Below are positions 1 to 7,168 of a stretch of 13,558 nt of DNA, one piece after another. Positions within the stretch are counted from its first letter, which is position 1, and every line of letters begins with the position of its first letter. The notes below the pieces were generated by a model. That model searched no databases. It saw only the letters and a program-made list of their open reading frames with translations, and was not told where the DNA came from. A program made the translations under genes and the position numbers. The DNA comes from Caldisericota bacterium (GTDB lineage Bacteria; Caldisericota; JANLFM01): assembly GCA_024655865.1 (NCBI GenBank), contig JANLFM010000013.1, forward strand, positions 39,009 to 52,566. Direction: 5' to 3'.

Positions 1-600
1 CTCCAGCTCGACAGGCCCTACTGTAGATAGCGTTATCTTTCTTCCCCCAAAATTGCAGCCTCTTTCGTGAGTGAGGGTTTCGATTGCTCCCAGGGTGGCC
101 TTTAGATTAAGAAGGGGTTCGCCCATTCCCATAAAAAGAACTCTGGAAACCTGCACTCCGCTTTCGATCTCCATTCCTACAATCTGGGCCAGGATTTCAC
201 CCCTGGTTAAGTTTCTCCTGAACCCCCCAAGTCCTGTTTGGCAAAAAGAACACTTGACCGGGCAACCTGCCTGGGTGGAGATGCACACCGAGACCCAGCT
301 TTTACGGGAAGTTAAATAATGAAGGAGGACGCTCTCGATCAACTCACCATCCCCCATGCGCCAGAGGTATTTTTCCGTACTATCTCGGGAAACAGAAACC
401 CTTTCCAGTGTGGGAAGAGGGTTAAAATTTGATTTCAGGGTTTCCTGTAACTCTCGGGGTAGGTTGGACATTTGCTCGAAGTCCAGAGTTTTTCTTTTAA
501 AGATCCATTCCCAGACCTGGGAAGCCCTGTACCCGGGCTGTCCCAACTCTTCCAGGTAGGACTTCAGTTCCTCATAACTTAAATCCAGAATTAACCCCAT
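1..600 (-). CDS. rlmN: RlmN, 23S rRNA A2503 / tRNA A37 C2-methyltransferase (3' end cut off)
   Basis: Radical-SAM enzyme that methylates C2 of A2503 in 23S rRNA and of A37 in some tRNAs. I translated the minus strand from ATG at 600-598; 200 residues are visible, about 58% of the usual ~345, and the frame is open to base 1. Seen: an N-terminal helical domain (about 1-70), a Glu in an IESVLL segment (E89, aligning with the general base of E. coli RlmN), the radical-SAM CxxxCxxC cluster at C113, C117 and C120, a Cys seven residues earlier (C106, matching E. coli C118), a GEPL motif at 160-163 and an ITLSTVG strand at 189-195. The methyl-carrying C-terminal Cys lies outside the window. The start overlaps the fmt stop by 10 nt. 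RlmN rather than Cfr is favoured by the fmt neighbourhood and housekeeping context. Confidence 0.95.
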   Translation of the reverse strand, partial: MGLILDLSYEELKSYLEELGQPGYRASQVWEWIFKRKTLDFEQMSNLPRELQETLKSNFNPLPTLERVSVSRDSTEKYLWRMGDGELIESVLLHYLTSRKSWVSVCISTQAGCPVKCSFCQTGLGGFRRNLTRGEILAQIVGMEIESGVQVSRVLFMGMGEPLLNLKATLGAIETLTHERGCNFGGRKITLSTVGPVELE

Positions 601-1520
601 GTCTCACCCGGTTCAATTCTGTTTCCCTTGAGAAAAGTGCTCGCAGTCAAGGGCTTTTTCCCTTCAACTTGCAAGACTTCTACTTTTAAAGAGCCCTTTC
701 CGCACCCCACATAAATGTCCTCTTCGTTTACCTCGACCCTTCCCGGAGGAATTACTTTATCTATAACGCTCGCTTTCCAGATTTTTACCCGTATTTTTTG
801 TCCTTTCACAGTCCGGAACGTAAAAGCGCCTGGAGCGGGATTAAGCGCTCTGATCAGGTTTTTGATGCTTTCCGCGGATTCATGCCAATTGATCAAACAA
901 TCAGTTTCTTTAATCTTGGGCGCCCAGGAAGCGTTCTCGGATGTCTGCTTGAGAGGAGTAATCTCGCCTTTTTCCAGTTGGGGAAGCAAGTCGAGCAACA
1001 AATCCGCGCCGACCCATGCCAGGCGGTTTTTCAGCTCTCCAGCGGTTTCCTGGTCGTCAATAGGCACTTCCCTTTGAATCAGGATCGGTCCCTGATCCAC
1101 TTTTTCCGTTAAGAGAAAAATAGAAACACCAGTTACCTTCTCCCCCGCCATAATTGCCCTTTCTACTGGGGCGGAGCCCCGATATCGCGGCAATAAGGAA
1201 GGGTGAATATTTAAAGACCCTATCTTCGGGATTGAAAGAACCTCAGGTGGCAAAATGGGAAAAGCAACCACCACAAAAAGATCCGGGTCCCGCGCCCTCA
1301 GCTCATCGAGGAAAGGGGGGTCATTGAGCCATTGTGGAGTGAGAACCGGAATCCCCAATTCCTGAGCTTTCTTCTTGACAGGTGTGGGCTTAAGCTTTAA
1401 TCCTCTTCCTTGAGGAGAATCTGGTCTGGTAACTACCAGTATTGGTCTATACCGGGAAGCTGACAGCTTTTCCAGTGCCGTAAGCGCAAATTCCGGTGTG
1501 CCAAAAAAAATTATCTTCAT
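591..1520 (-). CDS. fmt: Methionyl-tRNA formyltransferase
   Basis: Formylates initiator Met-tRNA using 10-formyl-tetrahydrofolate, in the cytoplasm. The 309-residue protein matches the family length (E. coli 315). The N-terminal Rossmann-like catalytic domain starts with FFGTPEFA (about 5-12). It has an SLLPRYRG segment and the catalytic triad Asn104-His106-Asp142, from NIHPS and KVDQGP. The C-terminal OB-like tRNA-binding domain is complete (WHESAESI to FLKGN). I chose ATG at 1520-1518, which overlaps the priA stop as TGATG. A TTG one codon upstream (1523) is also possible; an AGAGGA Shine-Dalgarno sits 9 nt before the ATG and 6 nt before the TTG. No peptide deformylase gene (def) lies next to it, although def-fmt pairing is common, so def is presumably elsewhere. 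The last 10 nt overlap rlmN. Confidence 0.97.
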   Translation of the reverse strand: MKIIFFGTPEFALTALEKLSASRYRPILVVTRPDSPQGRGLKLKPTPVKKKAQELGIPVLTPQWLNDPPFLDELRARDPDLFVVVAFPILPPEVLSIPKIGSLNIHPSLLPRYRGSAPVERAIMAGEKVTGVSIFLLTEKVDQGPILIQREVPIDDQETAGELKNRLAWVGADLLLDLLPQLEKGEITPLKQTSENASWAPKIKETDCLINWHESAESIKNLIRALNPAPGAFTFRTVKGQKIRVKIWKASVIDKVIPPGRVEVNEEDIYVGCGKGSLKVEVLQVEGKKPLTASTFLKGNRIEPGETWG

Positions 1521-3517
1521 CAATTCAATTCCTCTGGATCTAATTGTAATTGCATTTCTACCTTCCTGGGAAGGCGGATCCGGTATAAGTTTCTCAATTC
1601 CTCAGGGACTGCTCCCACGGGAAAGCGTACCAAGATTTCTGCTCTCCACCGTCCCCGAAGCTTGTAGTGGAAGCAAGGAATAGGTTCAGTAGCTACAAAG
1701 GAATTATAGGCGTCTAAATACTCTTTGACCTTCCTCGCCGCCTCCCAAAGGGCAGATTTCTCTTCAGCCTCAAAAAGAATGCGCATTATCCTTTTATAAG
1801 GGGGAAATCCTGTCTGCTTGCGAGATTGCAATTCCTCCAGGTAAAAATCCTCATCCAGCCAATCAAGATTCACCTGCCTGGAAACCTGCAAGATGATTTT
1901 TTCTGAGGCCAGGGATTCCAAATTTTTGTACAACTGATACGCCCTTTCGGTTGCGGAATAAAATGGTAAACTCAGGGAGAAATCGAGGTTCACCAGCACG
2001 ACCAAAGAAACAGGAGGAATAGCATGGCCCTGAAGGATGCTTGTTCCCAATAGAACAGAGGAGGGGTTGTCCTTAAAGGCCTCAATTTTGGCGCGAACGG
2101 CCTTCTTGCTTTTAGCTACTTCAGAGTTCACCAGAATTACTAATTCACCCAGTATCGATTTTAATTGCGTTTCCACCTTTTCCAGACCCACTCCCCTGGC
2201 TTTAAGGTTTGTGCCTTTGCAGTTTGGGCAAACGATGGGGATCTCTTCCCGGTGGCCACAGTAATGGCAGATAAGTTCTTCCTGATGAGGTGTTAGGCGG
2301 ACACCGCAGAAAGGACAGCTGAAATCTTCTCCGCAATCTTCGCATTGCAAGCAATTGGCATAACCTTTGCGGTTTAAAAAAACCAGGGTTCTTTTCCCTT
2401 CCAGGGAATTGCGTTTGATGGCATATACAATATCGGGAGCAAGGCCTCTTTCTCCCCGATAGTAGAGAACTTCTCTTAAAATTGCCTTACCCTCTTTTTT
2501 AATTAAAGTGCGATCTCGGTAGGCCTCTAAGTAAGACTCCACAGAAGGGGCTCGAGAAAAAAGGTAAAGATCCGCTCCAGAATTTCGAGCCAAAACCCTG
2601 GTCAGGCCAACAGCCGGAAAATAGGGCGGGCTGAGTACCCGATAGGCCGAGTTTTCCTCTTGAAGGACGCAAATCAGGCCTAAATTCCAAAAGGGTAAAA
2701 ATAAGGAAAGCCAGGTGCCAACGAGAATCAAGGAACTTTCATGCTGACAATTAAAAACTATTTTTCTTCGTACTTTGGGGCTTTGTTCGCCGCTAAAATT
2801 AAGGCATTCAACCCCATCTTTCGCCAGGGCCGAGGAAAGTGGTTCAATCAGGGAGCTCTCGGGCACAAGAACCAGAGCTTGAAGCTTTTGCTCTTGAGCC
2901 TTTCGGAGCAAAGAAAGAAGGAGTTGATATTGTTCCCTCCAAGGAGCCCAGAAGAGGCAGGACTTTGGTTCCTTCTTTACTGGATGTTGCTTTCGAAGAG
3001 GTTCCAAAACCGTATCTATAACTTTTGACTTTAAAAGCAAGGGAAGGGATCTGCTTCCGGGGAAATCTTCCAGATAAGCTTCTCCATTACGCTCTTCCAG
3101 AAAAGCAATGGCCTTTTTAAGGCTCCTACTTCGAGGAAGGAATTGTTTTTCCAGATTGGGATAGGAAGGGGAAAGCGAGATTTTTGTCAAAGCTCTTTTT
3201 AGGGTCACGGGCGAGAGATAATTCAAAATAGGTTTGGGAGATGAAATATAATTTTCCATAATCCAATTAATCATGGCAGCACGGACTTCGTCGAAATATC
3301 TGTTTCCTGTCCGAAGATATACTGCTTTTATCTCCCCCTTGGGTGCTGCAGAGGAAATGACGTATCCCTCAACGATCTTATCCTTCTTCCCAAAGGGCAC
3401 CATTATCCTCTCTCCAACCTGAAGTTTCTCGGAACTCCCATAAGTATAAAGTCCCTCTCCTCCAGGGAGAGGGACATCCACTAATACGTTAAAATAGTAG
3501 GGAAAACCAGCCTTCAC
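1520..3517 (-). CDS. priA: PriA-family primosomal protein N' with degenerate helicase motifs
   Basis: PriA recognises stalled forks and D-loops and reloads the replicative helicase. The 665-residue protein aligns in outline along its full length. The N-terminal 3'-DNA-binding domain is present (FNVLVDVPL to VPFGKK, about 9-45). So are the zinc-binding cysteines C392, C395, C401, C404, C417, C420, C430 and C433, the GVGLEKVE segment (442-449) and the C-terminal domain (FPPYKRIMRI, 571-580). The ATPase motifs are not: the Walker A position (about 187-200) has no GKT, the DEEH box reads QEEN (286-289), SATPS reads SRAPS (321-325), the Lys of the KGH motif is Gln (496), and the VAGRAGR arginine-finger motif is LESLASE (533-539). 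Translocation or helicase activity is therefore unlikely, as noted for actinobacterial PriA. The GTG start overlaps the rpoZ stop as GTGA. The frame has no break, so this is a conserved variant rather than a pseudogene. Confidence 0.9.
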   Translation of the reverse strand: MKAGFPYYFNVLVDVPLPGGEGLYTYGSSEKLQVGERIMVPFGKKDKIVEGYVISSAAPKGEIKAVYLRTGNRYFDEVRAAMINWIMENYISSPKPILNYLSPVTLKRALTKISLSPSYPNLEKQFLPRSRSLKKAIAFLEERNGEAYLEDFPGSRSLPLLLKSKVIDTVLEPLRKQHPVKKEPKSCLFWAPWREQYQLLLSLLRKAQEQKLQALVLVPESSLIEPLSSALAKDGVECLNFSGEQSPKVRRKIVFNCQHESSLILVGTWLSLFLPFWNLGLICVLQEENSAYRVLSPPYFPAVGLTRVLARNSGADLYLFSRAPSVESYLEAYRDRTLIKKEGKAILREVLYYRGERGLAPDIVYAIKRNSLEGKRTLVFLNRKGYANCLQCEDCGEDFSCPFCGVRLTPHQEELICHYCGHREEIPIVCPNCKGTNLKARGVGLEKVETQLKSILGELVILVNSEVAKSKKAVRAKIEAFKDNPSSVLLGTSILQGHAIPPVSLVVLVNLDFSLSLPFYSATERAYQLYKNLESLASEKIILQVSRQVNLDWLDEDFYLEELQSRKQTGFPPYKRIMRILFEAEEKSALWEAARKVKEYLDAYNSFVATEPIPCFHYKLRGRWRAEILVRFPVGAVPEELRNLYRIRLPRKVEMQLQLDPEELN

Positions 3518-3699
3518 GCTGAGTGCGAGCTCTCAGTTTCCATCTCTTCAATTTTTTTCAATGCCGCAGTAAGGGGTTTGACGTTTGTGAGTTTTCCCTC
3601 CTGTTCAATCTGATGCGCCAATCTGGCGGCAGCCACTACTAACCTGTATTTGTTGTGTCCCACTTTTTCCAGAAGTTTCTCCAGTTCAGGGTCTAACAA
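3514..3699 (-). CDS. rpoZ: RNA polymerase omega subunit
   Basis: Small subunit that binds the beta' C-terminus and helps RNA polymerase assemble. The frame is open up to 3783, but that extension lies inside gmk and has no omega character. I chose TTG at 3699-3697, because AAGGAGGAG (3714-3706) sits 6 nt before it. This gives 61 residues beginning LDPELEKLL after the initiator. The family core is visible: NKYRLVVAAARLAHQI, about residues 18-33, and KPLTAALKKIEE, about 41-52. It is somewhat shorter than Bacillus omega (~67). The start overlaps the gmk 3' end by 14 nt and the stop overlaps priA as GTGA. The gmk-rpoZ-priA context supports the call. Confidence 0.88.
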   Translation of the reverse strand: MLDPELEKLLEKVGHNKYRLVVAAARLAHQIEQEGKLTNVKPLTAALKKIEEMETESSHSA

Positions 3700-4306
3700 G
3701 CGGATCTCCTCCTTCCAATAAAGGATGCCTGACCCTGGACACACGGTGTTTTTCCGCGAAAACAATCTTTTCCAGGTCGGCAACTGCTACGTCCAGGACG
3801 TCGTTTATGAGGTAATAATCATAATACGATATGTACTTAAACTCAATTTCTGCAACCTCAAGTCTATGCTGAAGCTGGGAGGGGTTTTCGGTCCCCCGTT
3901 TCATCAATCGCTTCCGGAGTTCCTCCCTAGTGGGGGGTAGTACAAAGATGAGCACGGCTTCCGGCACACAGTTCTTTACTCTCAAGCCTCCTTGTACGTC
4001 TATTTCCAAAATGGCATCTTTACCACTTTGTAGTGCCTCCTCTACAGGGTCTCTGGGCGTGCCATAAAGATCTCCAAAGACTTCTGCCCATTCCAGCAAT
4101 CTCTGGCTTTCGATGTACCTCTGAAATTCAGCTTTGGAAACAAAGTAGTAGTCTTTCCCGCATATTTCGTAGGGTCTGGGCTGACGAGTTGTGAGGGAAA
4201 TGGAGAGATAGGACTCAGGGTGCTTTTCCATATATCTTGATACCAGTGTCCCCTTACCTACTCCTGAGGGTCCAGATATCACTACAAGCAGATTGGGGAA
4301 TCGCAT
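3686..4306 (-). CDS. gmk: Guanylate kinase
   Basis: Phosphorylates GMP to GDP with ATP, in purine nucleotide synthesis and salvage. The 206-residue protein has the typical length. Seen: P-loop GPSGVGKGT (12-20), the GMP-binding segment TTRQPRP (39-45) followed by GKDYYFV (50-56), YGTP (81-84), EIDVQGG (101-107), and the lid Arg region RKRLMKRG. The usual RPGE motif reads RPYE here, a Gly-to-Tyr change that may be harmless. ATG at 4306-4304 is 3 nt after the remA stop, with no strong Shine-Dalgarno, so translation may be coupled to remA. The 3' end overlaps rpoZ by 14 nt. Confidence 0.97.
   Translation of the reverse strand: MRFPNLLVVISGPSGVGKGTLVSRYMEKHPESYLSISLTTRQPRPYEICGKDYYFVSKAEFQRYIESQRLLEWAEVFGDLYGTPRDPVEEALQSGKDAILEIDVQGGLRVKNCVPEAVLIFVLPPTREELRKRLMKRGTENPSQLQHRLEVAEIEFKYISYYDYYLINDVLDVAVADLEKIVFAEKHRVSRVRHPLLEGGDPLVRP
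3706..3714 (-). promoter_or_regulatory. Shine-Dalgarno site that fixes the rpoZ TTG start
   Basis: The minus strand reads AAGGAGGAG, followed by 6 nt and then TTG (3699-3697). The site lies inside the last codons of gmk. It is the strongest ribosome-binding site in this gene group, and it argues against the longer in-frame start at 3783. Confidence 0.75.
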
Positions 4307-4309
4307 GGC

Positions 4310-4567
4310 TTACGGAGCGTTCTCTTCTTCGGATTCAAACCGGGAGGCAACGGTCTCGGGTTGGACCGGTGAAAGGATCACGTATCCGCAATCAGTAATG
4401 ATCACTGCGCGCGTTCTGCGTCCGTAAGTGGCATCAATAAGCTTCTTCTCCGCCCGCGCTTCTGACACGATTCTCTTCACCGGCGCAGAATCGGGAGAAA
4501 GGATAGCTATTACCCTATTTGCTGTAACGATATTACCGAAGCCGATGTTGATTAATTTAATATCCAC
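4310..4567 (-). CDS. remA: RemA/DUF370 family protein (extracellular matrix regulator)
   Basis: In Bacillus subtilis RemA is a DNA-binding activator of biofilm-matrix and osmoprotection genes; the role here is unproven. The protein follows the family almost end to end: [19 protein letters not shown], a [12 protein letters not shown] helix, [16 protein letters not shown] and [14 protein letters not shown] chose GTG at 4567-4565 (85 residues), preceded by AAGGGAAAG at about 10 nt. An upstream TTG at 4585 gives 91 residues but lacks a ribosome-binding site. The gene opens the conserved remA-gmk-rpoZ-priA-fmt-rlmN group, 51 bp after the preceding stop, and has its own promoter candidate. Confidence 0.92.
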   Translation of the reverse strand: MDIKLINIGFGNIVTANRVIAILSPDSAPVKRIVSEARAEKKLIDATYGRRTRAVIITDCGYVILSPVQPETVASRFESEEENAP

Positions 4568-4593
4568 GTTATTCTTTCCCTTCAAATTACTTA

Positions 4594-4622
4594 ATTTTTT
4601 ACAATCTCCCGCTATTTGTCAA
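4594..4622 (-). promoter_or_regulatory. Candidate sigma-70-type promoter for the remA-gmk-rpoZ-priA-fmt-rlmN group
   Basis: On the minus strand, a perfect TTGACA (4622-4617, overlapping the stop codon of the upstream pseudouridine synthase gene) is followed after 17 nt by AAAAAT (4599-4594), a 4/6 match to TATAAT. Transcription would start near 4587, about 20 nt before the remA GTG. The -10 match is modest and the region is A-rich, so this is a candidate only. Its position at the largest gap in groups 2 and 3 supports it. Confidence 0.4.
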
Positions 4623-5509
4623 TTTTCAAGCTTCTCAAGGATCTCCTGGAAATAGTTTGGTAGAGGCGCTTCAAAATAAAGTCGCTTCCCAGAAACTGGA
4701 TGTGAAAACTCCAGAGAAAAAGCATGCAAAAGTTGCCCTACCCTACCCCATGGGTTTGAAAGTCCGTAAACTGGATCCCCAACTACAGGATGTCCAATGA
4801 AAGCAAGGTGAACGCGAATCTGGTGAGTCCTACCGGTGCGTGGTTTAAGCTCAAGGAAGGTATATTCAGGGTACCTCTTAAGGACAGCGAACTCCGTAAC
4901 GGCTTCTTTTCCTTTGATGCTGGGAGCAAACTTTTTTCTGTCCCGGGCATCCCTGCCGATAGGAACCTCTATTATTCCCTCTTTTTCTGCAATTACCCCG
5001 TGGACTAAAGCGAGGTACACCTTGCGTACGGACCTCTCCTTAAACTGGCGAGAGAGCTCCATCAGGGAACGCTCATCTTTGGCCACGACGATCAACCCGG
5101 TCGTATCCTTATCCAGTCTGTGGACAATCCCCGGCCGCGCTTCGCTTTCCTCAAAGGATAGCGGGAATCTGCCCAGCAGGGCATTTACGAGAGTTTGAGA
5201 GTTTCTGCCGGCGCCAGGGTGAACTACCAGGCCTGCTGGCTTATTGATCACCGCAATGAAGTCGTCATCATAAATGACTTCCAGGGGAATATTTTCTGGT
5301 TTGAGGGATGTCCTCTCTTTGGGTAGGGCAGAGACAAAAAGGACTTCTCCTCCTTTTAAAGAGAGGGAGGGCCTGGCCATCCGCCCATTCACTAGAACCA
5401 AACCCGCTTTGATCAATTTCTGGGATTTTTCCCTGCTATAGCCTGTAAGAGAAGCGAGGGCTACGTCAAGCCTTTTTCCCCGAAATTCAGCCGGGATTTC
5501 TATTTCCAT
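4619..5509 (-). CDS. rluD: RluA/RluD-family pseudouridine synthase
   Basis: Isomerises uridine to pseudouridine, most likely in 23S rRNA; the exact target cannot be told from sequence. The 296-residue protein has an N-terminal S4 RNA-binding domain (about 12-60, RLDVALASLTGYSREKSQ) and a RluA catalytic domain. The catalytic Asp is D133 in HRLDKDTTGL, with PGIVHR just before it, the KPAGLVVHPG motif (90-99) and GRTHQIRVHLA further on. The ATG at 5509 overlaps lspA by 10 nt. The lspA-rluD pair matches the Bacillus lspA-ylyB pair, so the gene is the RluD/YlyB type by context. Confidence 0.93.
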   Translation of the reverse strand: MEIEIPAEFRGKRLDVALASLTGYSREKSQKLIKAGLVLVNGRMARPSLSLKGGEVLFVSALPKERTSLKPENIPLEVIYDDDFIAVINKPAGLVVHPGAGRNSQTLVNALLGRFPLSFEESEARPGIVHRLDKDTTGLIVVAKDERSLMELSRQFKERSVRKVYLALVHGVIAEKEGIIEVPIGRDARDRKKFAPSIKGKEAVTEFAVLKRYPEYTFLELKPRTGRTHQIRVHLAFIGHPVVGDPVYGLSNPWGRVGQLLHAFSLEFSHPVSGKRLYFEAPLPNYFQEILEKLEN

Positions 5510-5940
5510 TTCTTCTGAAAAAGAAGCAACCCCGTAAGCAGTATCCCCCCTAATACGATTGAGGAATCGGCTAAATTAAAGACGGGCCAGAAACGAAAGT
5601 CAATGAAATCAACAACTATTCCATAAGTCAGCCGGTCAAGGAGGTTTCCCGCGGCTCCTCCCAGGATCATTCCACAAGCGATCTGGTACCATGTTGGAAG
5701 CCTGATTAACTTCTTAAAAAAAAGAAAAGACCCTACTATCACTGCGCTTGATAGGACTAAAAAGAGGTAGAAAGCCCAGGGCATCATACCGAAAGCAGCC
5801 CCTCGGTTAGCAGTAAGAGTAAGGAAGAGGAAATTTCCAAAGAGAGGCTGAGGGAGCGAAAAAGGAAGAAAAATCAAGGCAAACGCTTTGGTAACCTGGT
5901 CTAAAATGAGGGTCGAAGCAAAAACCAGGATCAGGATCAT
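5500..5940 (-). CDS. lspA: Lipoprotein signal peptidase (signal peptidase II)
   Basis: Membrane aspartyl protease that cleaves prolipoproteins before the lipidated Cys. The 146 residues form four predicted membrane segments (about 1-25, 52-76, 86-103 and 121-141). Conserved motifs: LDQVTK (13-18), the ANRGAAFG loop (44-51), GGAAGNLLDRL (94-104), and the catalytic aspartates D111 (VVDFIDF) and D125 (FNLADSS), aligning with E. coli D123 and D141. ATG at 5940-5938 overlaps the surE stop as ATGA. A likely substrate is encoded two genes upstream (the lipoprotein at 6713-7168), and OppA may be another. Confidence 0.96.
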   Translation of the reverse strand: MILILVFASTLILDQVTKAFALIFLPFSLPQPLFGNFLFLTLTANRGAAFGMMPWAFYLFLVLSSAVIVGSFLFFKKLIRLPTWYQIACGMILGGAAGNLLDRLTYGIVVDFIDFRFWPVFNLADSSIVLGGILLTGLLLFQKKWK

Positions 5941-6713
5941 CTACGAGAGAAGAGCTCTTCCAACTCCTGGCGCAACGGTTCCAGGGACTTTAATCCCTCG
6001 TAGTCCGTAAGGTCCAGGGTGATAGGAGTAATAGAAACCAAGTTATTTTCAATCGCCCAACCGTCCGTTCCCGGCTCAGGCTCTTTCTCCTCAAGAATCC
6101 CTCCAATCCAGTAATAAGGCCTCCCAAAAGGGTCTGTCCGGCGCGTGAGCCTGCTCCGATATCGTCTCCTACCCAGTCGTGTAAGGGAGAAACCCCTGAT
6201 CTGGTCAAGAGTGCAATTGGGGACATTTACGTTTAGCAGGACCATGGAGTGAAGGTTCATCGTCGCTCTGACAATTTCAGTGGCAATTTGAGAAGCGACC
6301 TCCCAGTTGGGATTTTCGAAGGTGGTCAGGGAAATCGCCAACGCTGAAACGTCGCAGAGAAAACCTTCCAGCGCCCCAGAAACAGTTCCCGAATAGGTTA
6401 GATCATCGCCCAGGTTAGGCCCTAAATTTATCCCAGAGACAACGAGGTCGGGTTTGCGCGGAAGAAGGTCAAAAACCCCAACCACTACGCAGTCTGCAGG
6501 AGATCCGCTTGTCTCCCAGACCCTTATCCTCTCCCCCCGCTCTCCTTTATACCGAACTCTGATGGGCTTATGCATCGTAATAGAGTGTCCTGCAGCACTT
6601 CTTTCCCTTTCAGGCGCCACAACACAGACCTCACCGTGGACTGAAAGACCGAGGGCCAGGTGTTCCAATCCAGGGGAATCAACACCATCATCGTTAGTTA
6701 GAAGAAACAGCAT
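5937..6713 (-). CDS. surE: 5'/3'-nucleotidase SurE
   Basis: Metal-dependent phosphatase acting on nucleoside 5'- and 3'-monophosphates. From ATG at 6713-6711 the protein has 258 residues, typical for the family. The active-site set is present: D8 and D9 in LLTNDDG, S39 in APERERSAAGHS, and N96 in SGINLGPNLGDDLTYSGTVSGA. HKPIRV and GSPADCV are also family-typical. The chosen ATG overlaps the stop of the upstream lipoprotein gene as TGATG; a TTG at 6716 is a weaker option. The stop overlaps lspA. Expression is probably coupled to both neighbours. Confidence 0.95.
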   Translation of the reverse strand: MLFLLTNDDGVDSPGLEHLALGLSVHGEVCVVAPERERSAAGHSITMHKPIRVRYKGERGERIRVWETSGSPADCVVVGVFDLLPRKPDLVVSGINLGPNLGDDLTYSGTVSGALEGFLCDVSALAISLTTFENPNWEVASQIATEIVRATMNLHSMVLLNVNVPNCTLDQIRGFSLTRLGRRRYRSRLTRRTDPFGRPYYWIGGILEEKEPEPGTDGWAIENNLVSITPITLDLTDYEGLKSLEPLRQELEELFSRR

Positions 6714-7168
6714 CAAGCACCCGGTTGACGACTAATGGATTTTACTAACCAAAAATCACCCTCACGTACGAGCTCATAAGTGTGGCGAACTGAGCTCTTA
6801 GTGACCATAGATGGCCCACCAAAGATCGGGTTGGAGCCTGATTCCAGGATTGCAATAAATTCTGCCTGAACCGTAGCCTCATTTGAGGTCTGATTAAGCA
6901 CCTTTAACTTCAAATCCTGGTAATCTACTCTGGCATAGGATTTAAATTCGCTACCATAAAAGCGCTGGACTTCATTTTTGTAGGAATCTGCCGTCATTTG
7001 AAGCATCTTATCGAGGTCCATCGCTTTCCAGGCCTCCAGCCAGCTTTTCACAAGGGCATCAGGAGTTGCTGTCGATTCCGACTGTCGGCACGAAGTCAAA
7101 AAGGAAAAAAGGATCACAAGCGAGAGCAAAAATACAAAAACCCTTGTTAACGAACCAAAATGCTTCAT
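6713..7168 (-). CDS. Small predicted lipoprotein, possibly NTF2-like; function unknown
   Basis: I do not recognise a specific family. From ATG at 7168-7166 it has 151 residues: a short basic N-terminus (K2, R9), a hydrophobic stretch about 10-24, then lipobox LTSC with Cys27 as the predicted lipidated residue. The mature part begins with a polar linker (28-35), then a helical segment (PDALVKSWLEAWKAMDLDKM, 36-55) followed by beta-rich sequence ending VREGDFWLVKSI. That pattern resembles NTF2-like or SnoaL-type small lipoproteins, by inference only. ATG overlaps the DUF167 stop as ATGA; an alternative ATG at 7183 lacks a ribosome-binding site. LspA, two genes downstream, would process it. Confidence 0.8.
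   Translation of the reverse strand: MKHFGSLTRVFVFLLSLVILFSFLTSCRQSESTATPDALVKSWLEAWKAMDLDKMLQMTADSYKNEVQRFYGSEFKSYARVDYQDLKLKVLNQTSNEATVQAEFIAILESGSNPIFGGPSMVTKSSVRHTYELVREGDFWLVKSISRQPGA

Noticed and set aside
715-1112. Two plus-strand frames of 104-120 codons opposite fmt
   Set aside because: They lie antisense to a complete, motif-rich fmt, have no recognisable protein features and no convincing ribosome-binding site. They are shadow frames.
1520-3517. priA as a pseudogene
   Set aside because: There is no stop or frameshift in 665 codons, the zinc cysteines and C-terminal domain are preserved, and the gene is coupled to its neighbours. Selective loss of the ATPase motifs fits a functional variant better.
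3700-3783. N-terminal extension of rpoZ
   Set aside because: It would add 28 residues (including CPGSG) with no similarity to omega, inside gmk, whereas a strong Shine-Dalgarno precedes TTG at 3699.
4836-5198. Plus-strand frame of 120 codons opposite the pseudouridine synthase
   Set aside because: It is antisense to the catalytic domain, and its residue composition reflects the reverse of conserved motifs.
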